Positions 56,725 through 64,000 of a stretch of 64,000 nt of DNA are shown here, in pieces. A model generated the notes under the pieces. It saw only the letters and a list, made by a program, of their open reading frames with translations. It was not told the origin of the DNA and did no database searches. Each line of letters starts with the position of its first letter. Within the stretch, counting starts at the first letter, position 1. The translations under genes and the position numbers were made by a program. Origin of the DNA: JBKBII01 sp046299415 (lineage in GTDB: Bacteria > Pseudomonadota > Gammaproteobacteria > Ectothiorhodospirales > Ectothiorhodospiraceae); NCBI GenBank assembly GCA_046299415.1, contig JBKBII010000005.1, forward strand, positions 1-64,000, in the 5' to 3' direction.

Positions 56725-57174
56725 GTGAATGAACGTCTTCGGTGTCATATTACAGTCGCGGCCGTGATCGAGCGGGGGGGACGTTTTCTGCTGGTCGAGG
56801 AGCCCATCGATCGGCGTCGCGTCTGGAATCAACCGGCTGGCCATCTTGAGGCCCGCGAAACCGTGATCGATGCCATCGTACGCGAGGTCCGCGAAGAGAC
56901 CGGCTATCGCTTCGAGCCTTCGGGCTGGCTCGGTGCAACGACGCTCGCGCTGCCCTCCGGCGCCGTGAGCCTTCGAATTGCATTCACCGGCACTGTCGGC
57001 GCAACGCCCGAGAGTGATCCTGAGCCGCCGATCACCGCGGTCGGATGGTTGACGCGCACCGAAATTGATTCCCTGGAAGTGCGATCGCCACTGACAACGG
57101 CGGCCATCGACGCTTTTTTTGTCGCGCCACGGCTTCCGCTTACGGCCCTCGCTCATTTCGACGCGCAATCATGA
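56725..57174 (+). CDS. Nudix hydrolase, NudJ-like
   Basis: 150-residue nudix hydrolase. The nudix box GHLEARETVIDAIVREVREE, then TGY, fits Gx5Ex7REUXEExGU exactly. It begins CHITVAAVIERGGRFLLVEE, as in E. coli NudJ, and ends before the mnmA start. The gene order nudix-mnmA-hflD, as in E. coli (nudJ-mnmA-hflD), supports NudJ, a phosphatase for thiamine precursors and nucleoside di- and triphosphates. The start is GTG at 56725. It overlaps mnmA by four bases (ATGA). Confidence 0.93.
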   Translation: MNERLRCHITVAAVIERGGRFLLVEEPIDRRRVWNQPAGHLEARETVIDAIVREVREETGYRFEPSGWLGATTLALPSGAVSLRIAFTGTVGATPESDPEPPITAVGWLTRTEIDSLEVRSPLTTAAIDAFFVAPRLPLTALAHFDAQS

Positions 57175-58526
57175 GCGCAATCCCTGCGAGCGTAGCCTGG
57201 CACACGCCGGATCCGGACTGGCCCAACCGAATGCCTCTGCCGGTACCGCCCAAAAACTCAGCGCCCGAGGTCTCAACGCGAAACCGCTTAGCCGACGCGT
57301 ACACCGGCGCGAGCACCACAGCTGTCGCTGCCCTTTCAACTGACGATACTTCCGCTTCGGACACAGCTTCGCAGCAAGGGCTAACACGTTTTCAACGCGA
57401 CCGCAGACCGGCGAAGCGCGCACCCTACGTCATCGTCGGTCTGTCGGGTGGCGTCGACTCTGCCGTCGCAGCGGCTCGTCTGCTGGCCATGGGATGCCGC
57501 GTCGAAGGGCTGTTCATGAAGAACTGGGACGACGACACCGACAACGCCACAACAAGCCAGTGCAGCGCCGCCGAGGATTACGCCGCGGCGCGATCCGTCG
57601 CCGAACACCTCGACATCGTTCTTCATAAACGCAACTTTTCGTCAGCGTATCGCGAACGCGTATTCGCGCATTTTCTCGCCGAACACCGTGCCGGCCGAAC
57701 ACCCAACCCTGATGTGCTCTGCAACCGAGAAGTCAAGTTCGGTCCCTTCCTCGAGCAGGCACGTGCGCTCGGCGCCGACTTTGTCGCGACCGGACATTAC
57801 GCCCGCCTACTCGATGGGCCAGCGGGATCAGAGCTTGTTCGGGCGCGTGATGACCATAAGGACCAAACGTATTTTCTTCACGCCCTCAACCAACACCAGC
57901 TCGCGCGCGCGCTGTTCCCGCTCGGGGACCTCATAAAACCAGATGTGCGCAAGATCGCCGCCGCGCTAGCCTTGCCCAATCACGCCCGGCGTGACTCCAC
58001 CGGCATCTGTTTCATCGGCGAGCGCGACATGCGGAATTTTCTGTCGCGCTACATCGAAACCCAGTCCGGCCCGATCAAAACGCCCGACGGCCAAATCATC
58101 GGCGAGCACCCAGGCTTATGTTTTTTCACGCTTGGGCAGCGTCAAGGACTCGGGATCGGCGGCGTCCAAGGCCATTCGGAAGCTCCGTGGTACGTCATCG
58201 AGAAACAACCGGGCAACAACACGCTTGTCGTTGCCCAAGACGCGCAGCATCCGCGCCTCATGACAGCGGCGTTGACAACCGAAACCTTTCACTGGATCGC
58301 AACCCAGCCGCCTACTCACGATTGCCGCGACCTTCAGGTTCGATTGCGACATCGCGGACCACTGGTTGCGGTCCGCAGCTGGAAAATTCAGGCAAACGGC
58401 GGTTTGCGCATCGAACTCGCCGACGCCCAACGCGCCGTCGCTCCGGGACAATCGGCAGTCATTTACCGCGCCGCCCGCTGCCTCGGTGGCGGCGTGATCG
58501 ACGGAATCGAGACCGACGCCGATTAG
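57171..58526 (+). CDS. mnmA: tRNA-specific 2-thiouridylase MnmA
   Basis: Thiolates U34 of tRNA-Lys, -Glu and -Gln. The PP-loop SGGVDS is at about 92-97, the first catalytic Cys184 in NPDVLCNREVKF, and the second Cys280 in DSTGICFIGERDM; LGQRQGLGIGG also matches. It has 451 residues against about 365, because of an N-terminal extension of about 85 residues (rich in A, S, T and P) before the usual VIVGLSGG. The start is fixed by the ATGA overlap with the nudix gene, so the extension is probably real. The window's tRNA-Gln has anticodon CTG, which is not a thiolation target. Confidence 0.94.
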   Translation: MSAIPASVAWHTPDPDWPNRMPLPVPPKNSAPEVSTRNRLADAYTGASTTAVAALSTDDTSASDTASQQGLTRFQRDRRPAKRAPYVIVGLSGGVDSAVAAARLLAMGCRVEGLFMKNWDDDTDNATTSQCSAAEDYAAARSVAEHLDIVLHKRNFSSAYRERVFAHFLAEHRAGRTPNPDVLCNREVKFGPFLEQARALGADFVATGHYARLLDGPAGSELVRARDDHKDQTYFLHALNQHQLARALFPLGDLIKPDVRKIAAALALPNHARRDSTGICFIGERDMRNFLSRYIETQSGPIKTPDGQIIGEHPGLCFFTLGQRQGLGIGGVQGHSEAPWYVIEKQPGNNTLVVAQDAQHPRLMTAALTTETFHWIATQPPTHDCRDLQVRLRHRGPLVAVRSWKIQANGGLRIELADAQRAVAPGQSAVIYRAARCLGGGVIDGIETDAD

Positions 58527-59372
58527 ACCCAACACGCCGGAACATCTGCCGGGGACGCTTGGCAGAAAAAGGACTCGTCCCACACGATCGGTCTGGCGTA
58601 CGACGCAGGCTAGGCGTCACTGAAACTCGAGACACGATCCCGAGAAAAGCCGCATAGCGCGTCGTCCTGATCCCGCAGAAAACGACCCAATGACGGAAGC
58701 AACCCGGCAAATCACGCCTCCGACTCGGATACGCGCCGATGGTCCAGGCCTCTGTACATGCTTCGTTGTCGCGGTTTCGCCGCATTGAGCCTTTCGGTTT
58801 CAAGGATCTCGGCACCGGACCCGAAACCCTCATCGAGTGCGCTCACGCGGCGCGCCAACAGACCAGTGAGTCGACGTAACGCACTATCGCTCAGAATTTT
58901 ATTCACCAAGAGCGGGCCACACGAAAGCCATCAACTTTCGGCGCACTTGGTACAATAAGGGCCTTAGGCTGTGCAACGCGCTGTCGATCGAGCCGCAGTA
59001 TCGCTTCGAATTGCAGAAACCCCATCGGATTGGACCCAGCGCAACGAATGACGAGAAGCCTTAGCCGGAGCCGCCGTCGCGAGACGTCCGCCTCGTGATC
59101 GAAGCAATGAGAGCGGAAGCGTTTTCAGTCGTCGCGCCCAGCTTGTCGACATCGACCGCGAGACGCGGTCGAGCCGTAAAGCGCAGGCCGCGACGCGCAG
59201 CATCAACATGGGATCTTATCGACTGCGGGGAAACCAGCGGTTCTTCGGTGACCCGCTCATTGCAACATGGCTCGACAGTCCTCGATTCGGACGCATCGAT
59301 CTGCAAGCCACAATTCCGATCACACTTGTCGAACCCGCGGCAAACTCGCACATCGTCTGACTAGCATTTGGA
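58527..59372. other. Spacer between mnmA and hflD
   Basis: No gene recognised. A TACAAT hexamer at about 58950 is a weak promoter candidate for hflD. In E. coli these two genes are almost contiguous. Confidence 0.4.
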
Positions 59373-60017
59373 GTGCCTTTGGAACGCAGCGACCATAACC
59401 GAGCGTTGGCCCTCGCCGCGCTGTTTCAAGCGGCAAGCCTGGTCAAGGATCTCGCCTGGCGTGGGCATTGCGACGACCATGAATTCGAGATCGTCGTCGG
59501 AAGTCTGTTCCGCTTTGACGCGTCGTCAACCGAAGAGATCTATCGCGGAATCGAGTCGCTCCACACCGGACTCGAGCGTCTGCGTGTCCAGTTGCAGTCC
59601 GGCGGGCGTAGCGGCCGCCCGCCCGACATGGAAATGACACGCTACGCGATCGGCCTGATGTTTCTGGAAAACAAGCTGTCGTGCGATGGCGCAAGAATGC
59701 AGAAGCTCGGCGAAGGACTGCGCTCTGCCGAACGTCAGATCGAATATTTTCATTTGACCCACGAGTCGGTCATCGGCCGAATCGCGGATCTCTATCAAGA
59801 AACGATCTCGACCCTCGGTCCACGGATCGTTGTCCAAGGCGAGCAGACCCACCTGACCCGTCCCGAAGTCGCCGCTCGCATTCGGGCCTGCCTGCTCGCC
59901 GGTATCCGCGCGGCACGACTATGGCGACAAGCCGGCGGCTCACGCTGGAAGCTGCTGCTCGGACGCCGCCGCCTTGTCAACGCGGCTGAACACATGTTGC
60001 AACGGTTGCCCACTTGA
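59373..60017 (+). CDS. hflD: High-frequency lysogenization protein HflD homolog
   Basis: 214-residue mainly helical protein. The N-terminal helix NRALALAALFQAASLVKDLA and the mid-protein motif ARMQKLGEGLRSAERQIEYF, followed by LYQETISTLGPRIVVQGEQT, match HflD. In E. coli it lies on the inner membrane and destabilises phage lambda CII; its cellular role is not well known. The start is GTG at 59373; a nearby TTG is an alternative. purB, which usually follows, is absent: acnA comes next. Confidence 0.92.
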   Translation: MPLERSDHNRALALAALFQAASLVKDLAWRGHCDDHEFEIVVGSLFRFDASSTEEIYRGIESLHTGLERLRVQLQSGGRSGRPPDMEMTRYAIGLMFLENKLSCDGARMQKLGEGLRSAERQIEYFHLTHESVIGRIADLYQETISTLGPRIVVQGEQTHLTRPEVAARIRACLLAGIRAARLWRQAGGSRWKLLLGRRRLVNAAEHMLQRLPT

Positions 60018-60235
60018 CCTCACGAGACTGAGAACGCAACGACGACATCACCCGTCACAGACCTCGTGCGGCATGATGCTTTCTCGCGCGATGGCACGGG
60101 TTCATCGACCGGTTATGACCCAGCGACGACGCCGCCCTGTGAATCGACGCCGCATTGACGCGCCACCCCATTACGATCGACGGCCGCATGCCCACCGCGC
60201 CGCGACAAAAAACATCAAACGCGAGAGGATTCAAG

Positions 60236-62971
60236 ATGACGACAGACACGCGCACGGCCACCCTCGACATCGCCGGCAAAACCTACCGCTACGTGCCCCT
60301 GCCCACCGATGAAGCCACGCGCGGCCTGCCCTTTTCGCTCAAGGTTCTGCTCGAGAACCTGCTGCGGCACGAGGATGGCCGGACGGTCACCAACGCCGAC
60401 ATCGACGCCTTGCGCAACTGGGATCCGGCCGTCGAGCCTTGTCAGGAGATCGCCTTCCGACCCGCACGCGTCCTTCTCCAAGATTTCACCGGTGTCCCGG
60501 CAGTCGTCGATCTCGCCGCAATGCGCGACGCGATGATTGAGCTCGGTGGCGATCCCGACCGCATCAACCCGCTTCAGCCGGCAGAGCTGGTCATCGACCA
60601 CTCCGTACAAGTCGATCATTTCGGCTCGGCACAGGCGATCGCGCTCAACGCCGACATCGAATACACGCGCAATCGCGAGCGCTACTCGTTTTTGAAGTGG
60701 GGCCAACAAGCGTTCAAAACCTTTAAGGCCGTGCCACCAGGCGCGGGCATCGTTCACCAAGTCAACCTCGAATTCCTGGCACGGACGGTCTTTGTCGACG
60801 ATCAAGGCGACGGCGAGCCGTTGCTATACCCCGATACACTCGTCGGGACAGACTCGCACACAACGATGGTCAACGGCCTCGGTGTCTTGGGCTGGGGTGT
60901 CGGCGGCATCGAGGCCGAGGCCGCCATGCTTGGGCAGCCCATTTCGATGCTGACGCCGCAAGTCGTCGGATTTCGCCTGACCGGCAAGCTGGCAGAAGGG
61001 GCCACCGCGACCGATCTCGTCCTTGTTATCGTCGAGCGGCTGCGCGCGCATGGCGTCGTCGGAAAATTCGTCGAGTTTTTTGGCGAAGGCCTCGCCGCAC
61101 TCCCGCTGGCTGATCGCGCCACGATCGCGAACATGGCCCCCGAGTATGGCGCTACGGCCGGGATGTTCCCGATCGACGACGAAACCATCGCCTACCTGCG
61201 ACTCACGGGCCGCGACGAAAACAGCCTCGCCATCGTCGAAGCCTACGCGCGGGCACAAGGTTTGTGGCGCGACGACTCGGCGCCCGTAGCGCGCTACAGC
61301 ACCATTCTCGAACTTAATCTTGGCGAAGTCGAACCCTCGCTCGCAGGCCCGAGCCGGCCACAAGACCGCTTAGCGCTCTCGGCTGTCGCAGCGTCAGTGC
61401 GACGCTTGATCGACACGACACTCGAAGAACGCCGTATCGACAACGACACACAGACCGCAGATTTTGCGACCGAAGGCGGGCATGCCGCGGTTGGTGTCGA
61501 GCAGCAAGCCGCCACCGAGCAGCGCCACAAAGTGGACTTTGCCGATCAGACCTTCACCCTCGATCACGGCTCGATTGTGATTGCGGCCATCACCTCGTGC
61601 ACCAACACCTCAAACCCTTCGGTCATGCTCGGCGCCGGACTCGTCGCTCGCAAGGCGCGGGAGCGCGGGCTCACGGTCAAGCCCTGGGTCAAAACCTCAC
61701 TCGCCCCCGGCTCACGTGTCGTGACCCGGTACCTCCAGAACGCCGGCCTGCTAGACGACCTCGCTGCTCTCGGTTTCCACACCGTAGGCTACGGCTGCAC
61801 CACCTGCATTGGTAACTCAGGGCCCCTCCCCGAACCGATCTCGGAAGCCATTCGCTCAGACGATTTGGTCGTCGCATCCGTGCTGTCCGGCAACCGTAAC
61901 TTCGAAGGTCGTATTCATTCCGAAGTCCGCATGAATTTCCTCGCCAGCCCACCGCTGGTGGTCGCATACGCTCTGGCCGGCAACATCACCGTCGATCTAA
62001 CAACAGCACCGCTCGGGACCGATCGAGACGGCAAACCCGTCTTCCTGCGCGATCTCTGGCCGAGCAGTCAGGAAATTACCGAAGCTGTCGCCGCGGCTGT
62101 GTCGGCGGAGGATTTTCGCTCCAGCTACGCCGACGTCTTTCGCGGCGAACAGCGCTGGCAGGAGCTCGCGGCTCCCAAGGGCGCGCGCTTCGAGTGGCAA
62201 GACGACTCAACCTACGTGCGCAAGCCGCCATTCTTCGAGGGCCTGGCTCGCGAGCCGTCGCCTCCCGCCGACATCGCAGATGCGCGCGTACTCGCTCTAC
62301 TCGGTGATTCGGTCACTACCGATCACATCTCCCCGGCCGGTTCGATTGCTAAGGGCACCCCTGCCGCGCGCTATCTGGAAGACCACGGCGTTCGACCTGT
62401 CAACTTCAATTCCTACGGCTCGCGCCGCGGCAATCACGAAGTCATGATGCGCGGCACCTTCGCCAATGTTCGTCTGCGCAACCGTCTCGCTCCGGGTACC
62501 GAAGGCGGCATCACCGAGCACCTGCCGAGCGGTGAACGACTCTCAATCTATGACGCGTCCATGCGCTATCAGCGAGAAGGGACCCCACTGATCGTCATCG
62601 CCGGAAAGGAGTACGGCACCGGTTCGTCGCGCGACTGGGCCGCCAAGGGGACCCGCTTGCTCGGCGTCAGCGCCGTTCTCGTCGAGAGTTTCGAGCGCAT
62701 TCATCGCTCCAACCTCGTCGGCATGGGCGTGCTGCCCCTGACTTTTGAGCCGGGACAGAGCGCCGAGAGCTTGGGACTGAGCGGACGCGAAGTCTTTTCG
62801 ATCGAAGGACTCGATGCAGGTCGCGCCAAAACTGTCAACATTCGCGCACGCGCGGAAGATGGCAGCGAAACCTGTTTTACCGCGCGCGTTCGTCTCGACA
62901 CGCCACAGGAGATCGACTACTTCCGTCACGGCGGGATTCTCAGCTATGTCCTTAGGAGTCTCGCAAACTGA
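60236..62971 (+). CDS. acnA: Aconitate hydratase A
   Basis: TCA-cycle aconitase, 911 residues from the ATG at 60236 (GAGAGGA upstream; frame open to 60155). The 4Fe-4S cysteines lie in AITSCTNTSNPSVM and GYGCTTCIGNSG. Other family motifs are LLQDFTGVPAVVDLAAMRD, GTDSHTTMVNGLGVLGWGVG, GNRNFEGRIHSEVRMNFLAS and the swivel-domain KEYGTGSSRDWAAKGTRLLG. Matches E. coli AcnA over its length. Acts with icd, 5 kb to the left. Followed by a 510-base spacer. Confidence 0.96.
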   Translation: MTTDTRTATLDIAGKTYRYVPLPTDEATRGLPFSLKVLLENLLRHEDGRTVTNADIDALRNWDPAVEPCQEIAFRPARVLLQDFTGVPAVVDLAAMRDAMIELGGDPDRINPLQPAELVIDHSVQVDHFGSAQAIALNADIEYTRNRERYSFLKWGQQAFKTFKAVPPGAGIVHQVNLEFLARTVFVDDQGDGEPLLYPDTLVGTDSHTTMVNGLGVLGWGVGGIEAEAAMLGQPISMLTPQVVGFRLTGKLAEGATATDLVLVIVERLRAHGVVGKFVEFFGEGLAALPLADRATIANMAPEYGATAGMFPIDDETIAYLRLTGRDENSLAIVEAYARAQGLWRDDSAPVARYSTILELNLGEVEPSLAGPSRPQDRLALSAVAASVRRLIDTTLEERRIDNDTQTADFATEGGHAAVGVEQQAATEQRHKVDFADQTFTLDHGSIVIAAITSCTNTSNPSVMLGAGLVARKARERGLTVKPWVKTSLAPGSRVVTRYLQNAGLLDDLAALGFHTVGYGCTTCIGNSGPLPEPISEAIRSDDLVVASVLSGNRNFEGRIHSEVRMNFLASPPLVVAYALAGNITVDLTTAPLGTDRDGKPVFLRDLWPSSQEITEAVAAAVSAEDFRSSYADVFRGEQRWQELAAPKGARFEWQDDSTYVRKPPFFEGLAREPSPPADIADARVLALLGDSVTTDHISPAGSIAKGTPAARYLEDHGVRPVNFNSYGSRRGNHEVMMRGTFANVRLRNRLAPGTEGGITEHLPSGERLSIYDASMRYQREGTPLIVIAGKEYGTGSSRDWAAKGTRLLGVSAVLVESFERIHRSNLVGMGVLPLTFEPGQSAESLGLSGREVFSIEGLDAGRAKTVNIRARAEDGSETCFTARVRLDTPQEIDYFRHGGILSYVLRSLAN

Positions 62972-63481
62972 TACGCTCTACGTGAGACCCGAGCGCCCGT
63001 TCGCCTAGCGCCGTTCGTGAAACGTCAGGGGAACTGTTCGCGACGCAAAACGCCGGCTCAATACTCGGCGCCGTCGTTTTGCGGCAGCCAATCAGCTGCG
63101 CATCACGGTCAGTTGAGTGCAACTCAACCCGAGGAGGCGCCAAACCGCACAAGGTCAGCAAAACATCACTGGCCCGTACCCAACTGAGCCTGTCGCAACA
63201 TCACCCGTCGCTGTGATTGATGACGAGCTCTTTAACGGTTGTATCCATTTAGACGCGACCGCGAATCGGTGTGACAGACCGCTGCAGTTACTGCATCATC
63301 GTAGGGTGCCATCTGGCGTATCGCGACGGGACCGCCGTGCGCGATCCAATACGAAGCGGGTGCAGCTTTACGCGCTCCAAAACGGTCACGCGCCACATCG
63401 ACTTCAGCTTCAAGGGGTAACCGTCCGAAACAGCCGCATCGCCATTGGCAATCGCACCGCATATTCCGCAACGGGACGAAC
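62972..63481. other. Spacer between acnA and the HDOD gene
   Basis: No gene or terminator seen. Contains a palindrome GTTGAGT-GCA-ACTCAAC (63112-63128). Confidence 0.4.
63112..63128. promoter_or_regulatory. Palindrome upstream of the HDOD gene
   Basis: GTTGAGT-GCA-ACTCAAC, perfect 7-bp arms, 354 bases before the HDOD start. Operator-like but within chance expectation for this amount of spacer. Confidence 0.25.
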
Positions 63482-64000
63482 ATGAGCCTCTCATCATTCC
63501 TGAGCGATACCGACCGAATCGTGTCGTTTCGGCCCGCGGTCATACATATGCTCAAGGTCATCAACGATACCGACTCCGACTTCGCGCAAGTTGCTGAGGC
63601 GCTATCTGCCGATCCTGCTGTCACCGCCCGTTTGCTGCGATGGGCCAACTCGCCGCTGTTCGGCTGCCCGAACGACATCGAAACAGTCGGCCACGCCGTG
63701 GCCTTGATGGGTCTTGATGCCATTCGTCAGATCACCATTGCCAGCTCGGTGGTCACGCACTTCGCCGACTGCGATAGCACTCACGATCATCGCGACTTCT
63801 GGAATCACGCCGTGGCCAGTGGTCACTTTGCCCGATTGCTCGCACATCGCAACGGCAACCCACGGCACAATCGACTCTTTACCGCCGCACTACTGGCCAA
63901 TATCGGCACGCTGGTCTTTTGCATCCACGTCAGCACAACTCATGCTGAATTGATCGCGCGCGCTGATCGCGACAAGATTCCGCTGATGACGCTGGAACAA
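63482..64000 (+). CDS. HDOD-domain signalling protein, N-terminal part (cut by window end)
   Basis: The frame is open from ATG 63482 to the window edge (173 codons), too long for a chance frame. The N-terminus matches HDOD domains: MLKVINDTDSDFAQVAEALS, DPAVTARLLRWANSPLFG, VGHAVALMGLDAIRQITIAS and HAVASGHFARLLAHR. The HD-like position reads ALLANIGTLVF, without the catalytic HD pair, as in HDOD proteins. They serve as signalling or regulatory modules, often fused to GGDEF, EAL or receiver domains; what follows here is not visible. Confidence 0.9.
   Translation, partial: MSLSSFLSDTDRIVSFRPAVIHMLKVINDTDSDFAQVAEALSADPAVTARLLRWANSPLFGCPNDIETVGHAVALMGLDAIRQITIASSVVTHFADCDSTHDHRDFWNHAVASGHFARLLAHRNGNPRHNRLFTAALLANIGTLVFCIHVSTTHAELIARADRDKIPLMTLEQ

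Noticed and set aside
56121..56732. 203-residue frame before the nudix gene, at the rluE position
   Set aside because: No pseudouridine-synthase motif; Arg/His-rich; no ribosome site.
1..64000. CRISPR array, IS element, prophage or integron
   Set aside because: No direct-repeat array with spacers, transposase, integrase or phage structural gene seen in any frame.

Overview
The window is a GC-rich piece of a chromosome from a gammaproteobacterium. It carries housekeeping genes in orders typical of that class: pabB-pabC-mltG-tmk-holB beside fabD-fabG-acpP, rplM-rpsI, clpS-clpA beside icd, and nudix-mnmA-hflD. The pabB-pabC arrangement and the rubrerythrin/Fe-S oxidoreductase/DUF3501 group are reminiscent of Xanthomonadales or Chromatiales-type lineages, but I cannot name a genus. 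No IS element, phage, CRISPR array or rRNA gene is visible.

Layout: 1-2.6 kb, end of glycogen phosphorylase facing holB. 2.7-11.7 kb, minus-strand fatty-acid, folate and cell-wall genes (fabD, fabG, acpP, pabB, pabC, mltG, tmk, holB), with fabF, fabH and plsX absent. 12.9 kb, infA. 14.1-17.9 kb, a minus-strand iron/oxidative-stress group: rubrerythrin, a GlpC-like Fe-S oxidoreductase, an encapsulin-type ferritin (EncFtn) with no encapsulin shell gene, and DUF3501. 18.4-24.8 kb, xseB, ispA, a DamX-like SPOR protein and small genes. 25.3-29.8 kb, an RND efflux pair. 30.9-37 kb, typA, an ECF sigma factor with a cupin anti-sigma, and tyrS. 37.2-44.8 kb, anmK, a very large FAD/Fe-S dehydrogenase, tRNA-Gln, rpsI and rplM. 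45.4-50.3 kb, a DUF4168 protein and an NtrC-type two-component system. 51.1-63 kb, clpA, clpS, icd, nudix, mnmA, hflD and acnA. The window ends inside an HDOD gene.

Two traits run through the window. First, by my own coordinates about 17.6 kb (27-28%) has no recognisable gene; many spacers are 0.5-1.3 kb, and often fall where a relative has another gene (fabF, cspD, rluE, purB). Second, many conserved proteins carry long low-complexity N-terminal tails or internal insertions (HolB, Tmk, PabC, PabB, XseB, MnmA, the ECF factor, and a histidine kinase whose HAMP domain is split by about 175 residues).

The best candidate for something under-described is the 14.1-17.9 kb iron module, with an EncFtn lacking a nanocompartment partner and a perfect AT-rich palindrome over its likely promoter. 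Next are the sigma/cupin pair, a 7 x 7-bp tandem repeat, and a run of abutting hairpins upstream of rplM. No searches or folding programs were run; family assignments rest on motif recognition.
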